A stretch of DNA of 64,000 nt from Alteromonas hispanica (GCF_010500915.1 NZ_JAAAWP010000010.1:87280-151279); one strand, 5' to 3'; positions 53,955 to 63,650 are shown, counted from the stretch's first letter. Numbers and translations: made by a program. The notes: generated by a model not told the origin, from the sequence alone.

Positions 53955-54132
53955 GGACAGGCAATTTTACTTGCCCTGTTGAGACAGACACTTGTACTTT
54001 TTGTACTTGTCATTGAATTAGTCACTTAGGTAGACAGTCCTCCGACTATCTATTGAGACAGGCATGTTTTCAATGCTCGATCATTTCTGTCACTACCAAG
54101 ACAGGTATGGCTAGACCGCTATCAAGACAGTC
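53955..54132. repeat. Cluster 5 of the repeat family, upstream of the RAYT gene
   Basis: AGACAG-type copies at 53955 (GGGACAGGCA), 53981, 54032, 54056 (GAGACAGGCA), 54099 and 54124 (AAGACAGTCA). All are in one orientation, in the 550-bp gap between the divergent EAL and transposase genes. Two GTACTTTTTGTACTTG-like direct repeats lie among them (about 53994-54009). Confidence 0.8.
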
Positions 54133-54245
54133 ACGACTAAGCCGCTATTAGCCTAAGCCCCACAAAACTGTACTTCAATACACTTTCTTTAGGTGATGTA
54201 GCACTCCAAACTGGTATCAGCACAATTAAACGTCAGAATAGCTCG

Positions 54246-55223
54246 ATGCCTAAAGCCCGAAAGTCTCAAATTAGCTTATCAGATACACCGTATTATCACT
54301 GCGTATCTCGTTGTGTTCGCCGCGCATTCTTATGTGGAACAGAGCACGGAAAAAGCTTCGAACACCGCCGCAAGTGGGTTGAAGACCGCATTCATGCGTT
54401 AAGTGATGTATTTGCGATAGAAGTTTGTGCTTACGCGGTAATGAGTAACCATACCCATATCGTTCTGCATGTGAATAAAGAGAAAGCGATAGCGCTCTCG
54501 ACAGAAGAGGTTATTGATCGCTGGCATTCGCTGTACAGAGGAACCTTGTTAACGCAGCAATATGCCTCGCCCATGACACGAAAAGGCCTCAGCGAGTCAC
54601 AGATAGACACCGTGGAAAATACGGCAGGCGTGTGGCGAGCACGACTTTATGATATCAGTTGGTTTATGCGCGCACTCAATGAGTACATAGCTCGCGCGGC
54701 CAATAAAGAGGATGAATGTACAGGACATTTTTGGGAGGGAAGATTTAAATCCCAGGCGCTACTGGATGAGTCTGCACTAGCTGCCTGTATGGCCTACGTC
54801 GATTTAAACCCGGTACGCGCTAATGTGGCGAAAACGCCTGAAGCCTCAAACCATACCAGTATTCAATACCGAATTCGTGCTGCGAGGGTGGGTAAAACAC
54901 CGAAACGACTTATGCCTTTTGCTGGTAACCCACAGCGAGATATGCAAAGTGGCTTACCTTTCACTCTTAGCGATTACCTTCAGCTTGTGGATACAACAAG
55001 TCGATATATTCATCCAGCTAAACACGGCAAAGTAGAGAGCAATACGCCACACATTCAAGCGCGTCTTGGTATCGAGAATGAAAAATGGCTGACGTTAACT
55101 ACCCAGTTTGAACACTGTTTCAAGCATGCTGCGGGGAAAGTGGTTCACCTTGAACAGTACGCCCACAACCAACATCAACAGCGAGTTCATGGACGAAAAA
55201 GCGCTATGCGCTTACTTGGATAA
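54246..55223 (+). CDS. REP-associated tyrosine transposase (RAYT, Y1_Tnp/IS200-like)
   Basis: A 325-residue HUH-type single-strand transposase of the RAYT class. The metal-binding HUH pair is H69-T-H71 in MSNHTHIVLHV. The catalytic tyrosine is probably Y147 in MRALNEYIARAANK, followed by the RAYT hallmark GHFWEGRFKSQALL (160-173) and YVDLNPVRANV. RAYTs act on flanking REP palindromes rather than on insertion-sequence ends and are usually single-copy, domesticated genes. No IS ends are seen. Instead, short repeats of the TGMCTGTCT family lie within 300 bp on both sides. No convincing ribosome site precedes the ATG, so expression may be low. Confidence 0.88.
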   Translation: MPKARKSQISLSDTPYYHCVSRCVRRAFLCGTEHGKSFEHRRKWVEDRIHALSDVFAIEVCAYAVMSNHTHIVLHVNKEKAIALSTEEVIDRWHSLYRGTLLTQQYASPMTRKGLSESQIDTVENTAGVWRARLYDISWFMRALNEYIARAANKEDECTGHFWEGRFKSQALLDESALAACMAYVDLNPVRANVAKTPEASNHTSIQYRIRAARVGKTPKRLMPFAGNPQRDMQSGLPFTLSDYLQLVDTTSRYIHPAKHGKVESNTPHIQARLGIENEKWLTLTTQFEHCFKHAAGKVVHLEQYAHNQHQQRVHGRKSAMRLLG

Positions 55224-55427
55224 ACCTATCGTTACTTCTTAAGAGTGCTTGCTCACTGAGAGCTTTGAACTGCTATATAGCCCCTACACAGCCCCCAAGT
55301 GCCACTACCAGCTATTTTACGCTATCACTTATTCAATGTAGCTTCAGATCCGCCAAAAAACCTTCGTTCACAAACTTACAAAGCGTAGATGTAGTCAGTG
55401 CCTATGAGTTCCTACTGAAATCCTAAT

Positions 55428-55598
55428 GTGACAGTCTTACTAGCGGCCGCGAGATCCTAATATGACTGTCTTATTAGTGACCGGAGCTTTTAGGAAAAGC
55501 TTAAGAGATACAAAGAGCTGCGTCCGCTTTAAGAGCTATTGAGGGGTACATCAGTAGTATTAACATGCCTGTCTCAATAGTAGATTTTTTACAGGCAT
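55428..55598. repeat. Cluster 6 of the repeat family, downstream of the RAYT gene
   Basis: Copies at 55428 (TGACAGTCTTA, irregular), 55462 (TGACTGTCTTATTAG) and 55566 (TGCCTGTCTCAATAG). ATGCCTGT at 55565-55572 pairs perfectly with ACAGGCAT at 55591-55598, making a real hairpin. CCTAATRTGACWGTCTTA appears twice (about 55422 and 55456), each preceded by GA and flanking a GC-rich segment. Confidence 0.75.
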
Positions 55599-55627
55599 AA
55601 AAAAAGCGCACCTAAGTGCGCTTTTTT
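55599..55627 (-). terminator. Terminator of tuf (bidirectional)
   Basis: GCGCAC-CTAA-GTGCGC with A run before and T run after, 24 bp past the tuf stop codon on the minus strand. Confidence 0.9.
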
Positions 55628-55650
55628 GTGCAGTGTTTGCAAAGTCTAGA

Positions 55651-56835
55651 TTAGTCTAGGATCTTCGCTACAACACCAGCACCTACTGTACGACCACCTT
55701 CACGGATTGCGAAACGTAGACCTTCGTCCATCGCAATCGGAGCAATTAGCTCAACTTTGAATTTAAGGTTGTCACCAGGCATTACCATTTCTACGCCTTC
55801 TGGAAGCTCTACAGCACCAGTTACATCAGTTGTACGGAAGTAGAACTGTGGACGATAGCCTTTGAAGAATGGAGTATGACGGCCACCTTCGTCTTTAGAC
55901 AATACGTATACTTCTGCTTCGAACTTAGTGTGTGGGTTGATTGAACCAGGCTTCGCTAGTACTTGTCCACGCTCTACGTCATCACGCTTAGTACCACGTA
56001 GTAGTACACCAACGTTCTCACCAGCACGACCTTCGTCTAGAAGCTTACGGAACATTTCAACACCAGTACAAGTCGTCTTAGTTGTATCTTTGATACCAAC
56101 GATTTCTACTTCTTCACCTACTTTAACGATACCTTGCTCAACACGGCCTGTTACAACAGTACCACGACCTGAGATTGAGAATACGTCTTCGATTGGAAGA
56201 ATGAACGGCTTATCGATTGCACGCTCTGGCTCTGGGATGTATGAATCAAGAGCTTCACCTAGTTCGATGATTTTCTTTTCCCACTCTGCATCGCCTTCAA
56301 GCGCTTTAAGTGCAGAACCTTGGATAACTGGAAGGTCATCGCCTGGGAATTCATATTCGCTAAGAAGTTCACGAACTTCCATTTCTACTAGCTCAAGAAG
56401 CTCTTCGTCATCAACCATGTCACATTTGTTCATGAACACGATGATGTGAGGAATACCAACCTGACGACCAAGTAGGATGTGCTCACGAGTTTGAGGCATT
56501 GGGCCATCTGTCGCAGCAACTACTAGGATTGCACCGTCCATCTGAGCAGCACCAGTGATCATGTTTTTAACGTAATCAGCGTGTCCTGGGCAGTCAACGT
56601 GCGCGTAGTGACGTGATGGAGTATCGTATTCTACGTGTGACGTAGAGATAGTGATACCACGTGCTTTTTCTTCAGGCGCGTTATCGATTTGATCGAATGC
56701 TTGAGCTGAACCACCGTATGTCTTTGAAAGAACAGTAGTGATAGCTGCAGTTAGCGTGGTTTTACCGTGGTCAACGTGGCCGATTGTACCCACGTTTACA
56801 TGGGGTTTCGTACGTTCAAACTTTTCTTTTGCCAT
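55651..56835 (-). CDS. tuf: Elongation factor Tu
   Basis: A 394-residue EF-Tu, the GTPase that brings aminoacyl-tRNA to the ribosome. G1 GHVDHGKTT, switch [13 protein letters not shown]3 [13 protein letters not shown]4 NKCDMVDD and G5 SALK are all present, and the C-terminus ends [10 protein letters not shown]. It lies directly behind four tRNA genes in the order Thr-Tyr-Gly-Thr-tuf, the same as tufB of E. coli, so this is the tufB-type copy. Codon use is highly biased, as expected. Confidence 0.98.
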   Translation of the reverse strand: MAKEKFERTKPHVNVGTIGHVDHGKTTLTAAITTVLSKTYGGSAQAFDQIDNAPEEKARGITISTSHVEYDTPSRHYAHVDCPGHADYVKNMITGAAQMDGAILVVAATDGPMPQTREHILLGRQVGIPHIIVFMNKCDMVDDEELLELVEMEVRELLSEYEFPGDDLPVIQGSALKALEGDAEWEKKIIELGEALDSYIPEPERAIDKPFILPIEDVFSISGRGTVVTGRVEQGIVKVGEEVEIVGIKDTTKTTCTGVEMFRKLLDEGRAGENVGVLLRGTKRDDVERGQVLAKPGSINPHTKFEAEVYVLSKDEGGRHTPFFKGYRPQFYFRTTDVTGAVELPEGVEMVMPGDNLKFKVELIAPIAMDEGLRFAIREGGRTVGAGVVAKILD

Positions 56836-56903
56836 TTCTATTATCCCAGCAAAGTTACATTAAAAAAATTTTGAATTTTTACAACATGAGCTGGGGAGAA
56901 AAC

Positions 56904-56979
56904 TGGTGCTGATAGGCAGATTTGAACTGCCGACCTCACCCTTACCAAGGGTGCGCTCTACCAACTGAGCTATATCAGC
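56904..56979 (-). tRNA. tRNA-Thr (GGT)
   Basis: A 76-nt cloverleaf with encoded CCA. Acceptor stem GCTGATA/TATCAGC, T-loop GTTCAAATC, anticodon loop TTGGTAA. It is the fourth tRNA of the operon, nearest tuf. Confidence 0.97.
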
Positions 56980-56986
56980 ACTGATT

Positions 56987-57061
<75 letters not shown>

Positions 57062-57095
57062 AAATCTTAATTCTCTGGCCACCTCATAAAGAAAG

Positions 57096-57180
57096 TGGTG
57101 GAGGGGGCAGGATTCGAACCTGCGAAGGCTGAGCCGGCAGATTTACAGTCTGCTCCCGTTGACCGCTTGGGTACCCCTCC
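57096..57180 (-). tRNA. tRNA-Tyr (GTA)
   Basis: An 85-nt class II tRNA with long variable arm. Acceptor GGAGGGG, anticodon GTA in GACTGTAAATC, and CCA encoded. Confidence 0.97.
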
Positions 57181-57188
57181 AGAATTGA

Positions 57189-57264
<76 letters not shown>

Positions 57265-57284
57265 ACTACATCAAGTGGGTGCGC

Positions 57285-57313
57285 ATTCTAGAGTAATGAC
57301 TTACTCAGTGCAA
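57285..57313 (-). promoter_or_regulatory. Promoter of the tRNA-tuf operon
   Basis: On the minus strand TTGCAC (57313-57308), exactly 17 bp, then TAGAAT (57290-57285). A GC-rich stretch (GCGCACCC) follows as in stringently controlled promoters. The first tRNA begins about 20 bp downstream. Confidence 0.8.
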
Positions 57314-57372
57314 GTGTCTTTTTGAAAAATTTTCATTTTTCTTTCTGACCGATTTCTCAATCTATCAGAAGG

Positions 57373-58122
57373 TTACGCTAGAAAATCACCAAGTTCTTTT
57401 CTGGCGTATCGGGCAAGACCTTGCACCACCAAATGAGCGGGACGAATGTTAACAGCGGATTCTAAGAATGCAAACACTTTTTTGTCTCCCCCCCCTAAAA
57501 TAATGTCAAATTCGGTTTGTTTGCTTGATATGTAATCAACGGCGCTCAAATAAACACCATAAACCGCTGCGTGACACCCCGTTGCTACGCATTCTTCGGT
57601 GTCTGTCCCCACCCCAAAGCTGGTCGGAATTTCATCATTTGCGAATACTTTTTTCGTTGAAGCAACTAAAGCATCTCTCATAACGTTAAAGCCAGGCACT
57701 ATCCAACCGCCTAAATGTTGACCATTAACAACAAAATCAACGGTAATTGCTGTGCCAACATCCATAACAAAAAATGCTTTTTTTGTTTTTTCGGCTGCAC
57801 AAATCATGGCAAGCCATCTATCTACGCCCATTTTTTGTACATTGGCGTAACTATTTTTTATTCCAAAGGCCTCTTTTTCTGTCTGCTTTTCTACGAATGT
57901 AATATTTCTCGCTGCACACATGGTTGAAATTTCATCAACCATGTCCTGATTTCTTACTGATGCGATATAAAGATGGGTAATATTTTTTTGAACATCGACA
58001 AAAGAAAATAAATTTTCTAGAGAATCACTGGCTTTTGGCTCTTCATGCACATTACTCAGTAACGCATATTTTATAAGCGTGTTTCCTACATCAACCAATA
58101 ACACCGATGTTTCAGTTACCAC
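57373..58122 (-). CDS. coaX: Type III pantothenate kinase
   Basis: A 249-residue CoaX, which phosphorylates pantothenate as the first step of CoA synthesis. ASKHA-fold motifs are LLVDVGNTLIKYAL (phosphate 1), MGVDRW, VMDVGTAITVDFV (phosphate 2) and GWIVPGFNVM. The ATP-binding end is IILGGGDKKVF. The start is GTG at 58122 with GTGAGG about 8 bp before it. It overlaps the end of birA by 11 bp. The birA-coaX pairing is widespread in gammaproteobacteria that lack coaA. Confidence 0.94.
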   Translation of the reverse strand: MVTETSVLLVDVGNTLIKYALLSNVHEEPKASDSLENLFSFVDVQKNITHLYIASVRNQDMVDEISTMCAARNITFVEKQTEKEAFGIKNSYANVQKMGVDRWLAMICAAEKTKKAFFVMDVGTAITVDFVVNGQHLGGWIVPGFNVMRDALVASTKKVFANDEIPTSFGVGTDTEECVATGCHAAVYGVYLSAVDYISSKQTEFDIILGGGDKKVFAFLESAVNIRPAHLVVQGLARYARKELGDFLA

Positions 58123-59098
58123 GAAGACTTACCTCACCACCGTGAAAGCGTGTTATTCCGTCTTGCGTTTCAACCAACAGCGCACCACTCGCGTCTACGC
58201 CTCTGTCGATACCGGAAAAACGCTTTTCTCCCATTTGCAGCACAATTCGCCTGTCACCGTACAAATCTAGTGCCTCCCAATGAGGTACAAAAGGACCAAA
58301 GCCTTGTTGAGTAAATTTAGGTAAATACGACCATAGAGACTTAATAATCTGCGCCGCTAATTCATTTCTATCTGGTACCTTTCCTAAAAAAGATGCTAAA
58401 TCGCTGTGCGGCTGCCCCACGTCATACTGATTATCTGGCACACAAACATTAAGACCGATACCAATAACACAATGTGCTGTCGCCCCTATCTGCCCCTCTA
58501 CTTCAATAAGTACACCCGCCAACTTTTTACCCTGAAGGTAGATATCGTTTGGCCACTTTAATTCGGCATCATTAACACCGAACTCTTTAAGGGCATCGCA
58601 TACTGCTAACCCCACCAATAAAGACAGGCCAGCCATACTTTGATACCCATCGGGAAACGACCAATACATAGAAAACGTTAAGCTCCCTCCTACCGGCGCC
58701 AACCAGGTTCTGCCGTGCCTTCCTCTGCCGGCAGTTTGAATTTCTGCAAAAATAGCGTCGCCATCGGCAAGTTCTTCGCGATTATTCGCAATACGCTTCT
58801 TCATCTCGGTGTTGGTAGAGGGTAGGACAGACTCCACGTCTATCATTGCTCGCTTTGTGTTGCCTAAGTATTTCTTTATGCTGTCAGCGCTTAACATCTC
58901 AAAGCCTCGATCAAGACGGTATCCCTTACCTTTTACTTTAAATACATCTAATCCCCAATCGGATAACTGGGAAATATGGCCCGCCACGGCAGTTCGAGAC
59001 AGTCCCACCTGTTGAGCAATAGTCTCACCTGAGTGAAAGTGGCCGTCAGACAATAAGGCTAAAATGTGTTTTCTTATTACTTTAGATGCCTGTCTCAT
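58112..59098 (-). CDS. birA: Biotin-protein ligase / biotin operon repressor BirA
   Basis: A 328-residue bifunctional BirA: N-terminal winged helix (HFHSGETIAQQVGLSRTAVAGHISQL) that represses biotin genes, then the ligase with biotin/ATP site TAGRGRHGRTWLAPVGGSL, LKWPNDIYLQGKKLAGVLIE and VIGIGLNV. The C-terminal SH3-like domain follows. The first codons (MRQAS) are encoded by TGCCTGTCTCATTA on the opposite strand, a near match to the dispersed repeat; AGGA lies about 12 bp upstream. It shares an operon with coaX. MurB lies upstream in the same direction. Confidence 0.95.
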   Translation of the reverse strand: MRQASKVIRKHILALLSDGHFHSGETIAQQVGLSRTAVAGHISQLSDWGLDVFKVKGKGYRLDRGFEMLSADSIKKYLGNTKRAMIDVESVLPSTNTEMKKRIANNREELADGDAIFAEIQTAGRGRHGRTWLAPVGGSLTFSMYWSFPDGYQSMAGLSLLVGLAVCDALKEFGVNDAELKWPNDIYLQGKKLAGVLIEVEGQIGATAHCVIGIGLNVCVPDNQYDVGQPHSDLASFLGKVPDRNELAAQIIKSLWSYLPKFTQQGFGPFVPHWEALDLYGDRRIVLQMGEKRFSGIDRGVDASGALLVETQDGITRFHGGEVSLRGN

Positions 59099-59154
59099 TA
59101 TTTGAACAATCCTTTATAACTCTCGCATGATTGCAATGTCGTTACTTTTACTGT

Positions 59155-59186
59155 GCTTTTTTGGTCCCGCGCTTTTTTGGTCCTGC
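59155..59186. repeat. 16-bp tandem duplication between murB and birA
   Basis: GCTTTTTTGGTCCYGC occurs twice head to tail (59155-59170, 59171-59186) and is followed by GCTGACAGTCAC, which again contains the GACAGTCAC core of the dispersed family. The 190-bp gap holds no gene. Confidence 0.6.
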
Positions 59187-59290
59187 GCTGACAGTCACTA
59201 TTGCATTATTTCCAAAATAAATGACTAGTGGGTAACAGCATTTAGCATTAAACGACGTTTGCTATAAAAAGCCAATACACTATGTTGGTT

Positions 59291-60283
59291 CTACAATGCC
59301 TCCAAGCCTCGTTTTCCAATGAGCCGCACCTCTGGCTCAAGATCAATATCGAAGGTTTTTCTAACATTATTTATAATTTCAGTAGCCATATAACGCACGT
59401 CATCACCAGAAGCATTACCTAAATTTGTCAGTACCAAAGGCTGTGTGGGGTGACATCGAACATCATTGTAAGACTTTCCTTTAAAACCAATACAGTCTAT
59501 CAGCCAAGCAGCAGGCACTTTTGTTTCGTTTTCGCTTACTGTGTAACCAGGGATGTCGGTGTAAGTGGACTTTAGCTTGGCAAATTGCGTGCTACTCACA
59601 ACTGGATTTTTAAAAAAACTTCCCGCATTGCCCAGTACTTCTGGGTCGGGCAATTTATTTTTTCTTACCTCGATGACTTTATTGTATATATCAAGTGCAG
59701 TTGGCGATATAAGCACTGCTAGTTCGCCATAAGAAGTCACTAATTGATAATCTTTGGGTAGCGCAAAATTCACCTGTGTAATAAGTGCCTTGCCGGCTAA
59801 CTGATGCTTAAATATGCTGTCTCTATAGCCAAACTGGCAGTCGGAAGGTGTTAATCGCACCTGTTCTGCAGTGTCAATCATAGTCACAATAACAGACTCG
59901 ATAAATCGGTTAATTTCTACCCCATATGCCCCTATATTTTGTATAGGCGCAGCACCCACAGATCCTGGAATTAAAGCCAAATTTTCGAAGCCATACCAAC
60001 CATTCTGCATGCACAGCTCAACCAGCGCTTGCCAGTTCTCACCAGCGCCTGCGCTTATGTAGTGATGCGAGTCGGTATCGAAATGACTAATGCCTTTGAT
60101 ATTATTGACAAGTAGAGCGCCGTCAAAATCATCGAGAAAAATAGAGTTGCTTCCCCCGCCTACAATATAGCTAACAGGGAATTTTCGATAAGCGTCTATA
60201 AATTCATTTGCTGATGAGAAACTGACTACTGTGTTGCAGGATGTAGAAAGACCGAAGGTACTGTAGGGCTTGAGAGATGGCAT
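59291..60283 (-). CDS. murB: UDP-N-acetylenolpyruvoylglucosamine reductase
   Basis: A 330-residue MurB, the FAD-dependent reductase that makes UDP-MurNAc for peptidoglycan. The FAD-binding PP-loop region VGGGSNSIFLDDFDG, NLALIPGSVGAAPIQNIGAYG, and QFGYRDSIFKH are visible. The catalytic serine lies in GNAGSFFKNPVV and the C-terminal Glu in DLEPEVRLIGKRG. It is a type I MurB of normal length. It precedes birA and coaX in the same direction, as in E. coli (murB-birA). Confidence 0.97.
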   Translation of the reverse strand: MPSLKPYSTFGLSTSCNTVVSFSSANEFIDAYRKFPVSYIVGGGSNSIFLDDFDGALLVNNIKGISHFDTDSHHYISAGAGENWQALVELCMQNGWYGFENLALIPGSVGAAPIQNIGAYGVEINRFIESVIVTMIDTAEQVRLTPSDCQFGYRDSIFKHQLAGKALITQVNFALPKDYQLVTSYGELAVLISPTALDIYNKVIEVRKNKLPDPEVLGNAGSFFKNPVVSSTQFAKLKSTYTDIPGYTVSENETKVPAAWLIDCIGFKGKSYNDVRCHPTQPLVLTNLGNASGDDVRYMATEIINNVRKTFDIDLEPEVRLIGKRGLEAL

Positions 60284-60456
60284 ACCGTATTTACATTGCG
60301 CTCTAGGATGAGCGTTATGGTAGGTTAATGGTCATATAAATAAAAGGGTAATAAGGCCGAAATACGCCTTATTAAATATAAATCAGCCAACGATAACACC
60401 GCTGGCTTCCTGCAAACGACTCTGAGGACGCATGGAATTGAATCGTATTCAGAGCA

Positions 60457-62019
60457 TTACTTCGCTTTATAGCCAATTCTAAAGCCGCCCCAATGTTTGC
60501 CATTTACATAAATAGGCGCAGATAAGTCGTGCATTATCTCCCCCGTGTCCCTTTTATAAGTTTGCAGGAGGAAAGACTCAGTATTGCTTCCGCACCTACT
60601 GCCAGTTTTATCGCTAAAGATCCTTTTCGTTCTATTATTGGCCAAATCGGTATCGTAATTACCAGTGAGCGGCTGACTGAACTTAATGTTATGTGTTGGG
60701 AAGTAACCGTTCACGTCTACAGCCCCGGCATAGATGATAAAGTCATTATTATCTAATATTGGCTCTTGAATCTCGGGTAGTACTTTGTCTGTGAAGCTAT
60801 CAAACGCTGTAGTGTGTTTCTCAGGGTTTGTATTGGGCACAGGGGTGTAGGTGAAATCGAACAGCTCTCTCTCGCTAATTGCTCCATCGCTAATCGCTTT
60901 TTCAAAGCGCCTGCCTATTTGCTTTGAAGTATTAATAGCGATATCCCGAACTCGGCTATTCTCATCATCAATATCAAGCGACTCTAACAACCTAAAAATG
61001 TCTTCGGCCTGAGTACTTAACGCCAAGGCCTGCTCGGAAACCTCGGATAAATCATGTTCCAGGCTACTCGTAGCGTTCTGTAATGATTCAATAGAAACAC
61101 CAATACCGCCACTATCCTGAGCAAGATTCGACACATTTTCTTGCATCGCCAGCATTGCTGTTCTTGCCTCAGAAGAAAGCAAGCTTGATTCTGCAATTAA
61201 TGTTTCACTTTCAACGAGTAGTTCGCTCATGCTTTCGCCCGACTCTGATACCTTACTCATAGTCTCAACAGCTTGCTTACTACTCTGGTTCACGTCTTGT
61301 AAAACATGCTCTATACCAGATGTTGCCTCTGTCGTCTTCTTAGCCAACTCTCGCACTTCATCAGCAACTACCGCAAAACCTCGCCCTTGATCACCAGCCC
61401 TAGCCGCCTCTATAGCAGCATTAAGTGCAAGCATATTAGTTTGGTCAGCTAATTGATTAATAGTGTTAGTAATATTGCTGATGCCCTCTGCTCTGCTTTT
61501 GAGCTCAACGAGCGTTTGAGAGGAAATAGTAATCTGTTCACGAAGTAACTCTTGATGTTCTAATGCTTTCTTAAGTCTTCTACTTCCACGCTGAGTCTTC
61601 TCGTCAGAGAGGGAAACCGCGTCACCTGCTTGGCTGGTAAGCTCTTTAAGTGAAGCGCTTCCAGACTCTAAGTTCTGAAGTCTTCCGCTCATTTCACTTA
61701 TACTGCTTACCTGATCGCGAAACGCTGATGATAACTTATCGAGAAAGAAAGAGACTGACGCGCCGCCTATAGCAATTTTGCTTGACGCGGCACTTATTTC
61801 GTTACCATTTGATGCGTTTCTATCAAGATACCCAGAGCCAGCTGGATGCGCTTCATTCGAGGACTCGGATTTTGAGTCGAGATTAGACAGAAAATAACTT
61901 GCCATCAAGGTAGCTAAGAAAGCAATAACGACAGTTATATAGATTGAATTTGTAATGAAAAAACTCGCAACAACAGCTACCGCCGACACTAACGCTGGAA
62001 CAACAATTAACATACCCAA
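60457..62019 (-). CDS. Methyl-accepting chemotaxis protein with C-terminal sensor-like domain
   Basis: A 520-residue receptor with two closely spaced N-terminal helices (about 3-45) and no periplasmic domain. The signalling hairpin contains the standard tip [41 protein letters not shown] (about 190-230). After the second methylation helix comes a 160-residue C-terminal domain (about 360-520; [41 protein letters not shown]) that resembles a Cache/PAS-like sensor placed in the cytoplasm. The order is reversed relative to classical receptors. The ligand is unknown. It is not linked to che genes here. Confidence 0.88.
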   Translation of the reverse strand: MGMLIVVPALVSAVAVVASFFITNSIYITVVIAFLATLMASYFLSNLDSKSESSNEAHPAGSGYLDRNASNGNEISAASSKIAIGGASVSFFLDKLSSAFRDQVSSISEMSGRLQNLESGSASLKELTSQAGDAVSLSDEKTQRGSRRLKKALEHQELLREQITISSQTLVELKSRAEGISNITNTINQLADQTNMLALNAAIEAARAGDQGRGFAVVADEVRELAKKTTEATSGIEHVLQDVNQSSKQAVETMSKVSESGESMSELLVESETLIAESSLLSSEARTAMLAMQENVSNLAQDSGGIGVSIESLQNATSSLEHDLSEVSEQALALSTQAEDIFRLLESLDIDDENSRVRDIAINTSKQIGRRFEKAISDGAISERELFDFTYTPVPNTNPEKHTTAFDSFTDKVLPEIQEPILDNNDFIIYAGAVDVNGYFPTHNIKFSQPLTGNYDTDLANNRTKRIFSDKTGSRCGSNTESFLLQTYKRDTGEIMHDLSAPIYVNGKHWGGFRIGYKAK

Positions 62020-62137
62020 TCACTATTTAGCCTGACAATATAAACAAAATAGAAGAAAACTCAGAAAAAAACTATACGAAGATAGTCTTAGAGATAAATG
62101 GGGTCAAAAAAGGCCCAGTCGAAAACGGTATCTGTCA

Positions 62138-62929
62138 TTATTTTTGATAGAAACACTCAAAAAACTCCCTTTTACTATTTGCAATAAACGAGCAATTCTC
62201 AAAACGCCCTTTTCGTTCCTCTAACTCTCCCCGTCTCACATTAAATTGCTTAACAAAATACGCTTCTGGAATGCTCGTATTAGGTATCGTTCTGTAGACC
62301 GTTGCGTTTTCAAACCTAGCTTCCAATTTTACACCTTTGTCAGTAATAAACTGTTTGGGGTGTGTATTTGAAGCATTTAAAATCTCCGCGAAGTCATAAC
62401 GTGCTATACCGCTTGCATCAGTGTTAATAGATCTAACGTATTTATCATTTATATAGAGTGACACACTAGAAGAATTAACTGGGAAAACCTTTGATGACTT
62501 GATTGCCCTCTCGTCAACGATATAATCATCTTCTAACTTTTTCTTTACCGTTTCCCATTCATGGGTATCTTTAACCCACATATCAGAAGTGAACCCAACC
62601 GTTCCGAGAGTGAAAATATCAGCAAGAATAGCTCCTGGTGTACCAATTATCGCCATGAAGGGACTGTCGGTGACGGTACTACCCTCTCTTTTTAAGTTGG
62701 TGCTTTGAACCTTTTCGTAAATTTTAATTTCTTTCGCCGTGTAGATATCAACCTTTTTTAAATCGACGTAATTATCGCTCAGAGATAGCTTGTATTCATT
62801 GGAGACAAAAACAGGCTCACTCAATTCATGTTTTAGCAACTGGCCCTTTTCAAAACGAACGTTTTGAACCTTTGTTGTAGTGCATCCAGACACGGTGGCC
62901 AATAAGAGCAGACAATATAAAAATTTCAT
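62138..62929 (-). CDS. Putative lipoprotein of unknown function
   Basis: A 263-residue protein with leader MKFLYCLLLLATVSGC, where C16 is the lipidation cysteine. The body is polar and strand-rich, with a short hydrophobic patch (FMAIIGTPGAILADIFTLGTVGF, about 90-112) of the type seen in small outer-membrane-associated lipoproteins. Three further Cys are absent until the last 20 residues (ENCSFIA, FECFYQK). I recognise no family. It lies 18 bp after the gene at 62948 in the same direction and is probably cotranscribed. Confidence 0.65.
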   Translation of the reverse strand: MKFLYCLLLLATVSGCTTTKVQNVRFEKGQLLKHELSEPVFVSNEYKLSLSDNYVDLKKVDIYTAKEIKIYEKVQSTNLKREGSTVTDSPFMAIIGTPGAILADIFTLGTVGFTSDMWVKDTHEWETVKKKLEDDYIVDERAIKSSKVFPVNSSSVSLYINDKYVRSINTDASGIARYDFAEILNASNTHPKQFITDKGVKLEARFENATVYRTIPNTSIPEAYFVKQFNVRRGELEERKGRFENCSFIANSKREFFECFYQK

Positions 62930-62947
62930 TGTTGAGATCTCTATTAT

Positions 62948-63493
62948 TTAAAAAGTAAATTCATAATCCGTCGCATTACATAATTTTGCATAATGCGTAA
63001 TCGCTCTAGCGAGTTGCCGAGACTTTGAGTGATTAAGGTCACGATCCATACCAATGTAATTGACCACATCACTTACCTTAAAGTCAAAATAAGATATAGG
63101 GGACCACTTCCCAATATTTTTCTCACAAAAATCATTTTGCGCGTTACACGCTTTTTGCATTCCGTAATCACCAGAATAACGGTCTTTAAACCGCACCCGG
63201 ACATAAGCGTGCTTGCTGTTCGGTTTGGCTATTATCTCAACGGGAAACAATATACCCGACAAATTCATTATAGAACTAGTATTGTCTCGGTTGATTTGTA
63301 GTCGGCAATCCTCTCCTGTTATGACTAATTTTTTATCCTCATCCCAAGCGACCGCATGTTGAGCTATCCAGTCAGAGATCTGTGCTCTAGATGCTTTTGG
63401 CAGGGGTTGCTTTTCATCGCTGTCGCTTTTTGAATAAACGCTAAATGATAAAATAAGCGTAACTAATAGTGTGATTTTTCTTCTTATCGTCAT
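62948..63493 (-). CDS. Small exported protein of unknown function
   Basis: A 181-residue protein starting at ATG 63493, preceded by AAAGGAAAATCG; a longer frame to 63550 lacks a ribosome site and would bury the signal peptide. Leader MTIRRKITLLVTLILSFSVYS suggests export. The mature part has four cysteines (DCRLQI, KACNAQNDFCEKNIG, KLCNATDY), compatible with two disulfides. No family recognised. It forms a two-gene unit with the following lipoprotein gene. Confidence 0.65.
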   Translation of the reverse strand: MTIRRKITLLVTLILSFSVYSKSDSDEKQPLPKASRAQISDWIAQHAVAWDEDKKLVITGEDCRLQINRDNTSSIMNLSGILFPVEIIAKPNSKHAYVRVRFKDRYSGDYGMQKACNAQNDFCEKNIGKWSPISYFDFKVSDVVNYIGMDRDLNHSKSRQLARAITHYAKLCNATDYEFTF

Positions 63494-63650
63494 TGCGATT
63501 TTCCTTTCATTAATAAATCTAAGCATTATGTAAACATAAAACGTTGTCAATTTTACAAGCCTATATTTAAATTCAAATATGATGAAACTCGAAAATCATA
63601 AAGCAGATTGAATAACACCAATCCGCCATTTAACACCCGGAAGACCAGCT

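Noticed and set aside
54246..55223. Complete insertion sequence around the transposase
   Set aside because: No terminal inverted repeats or target duplication, and the protein is of the RAYT class, which does not form an IS.
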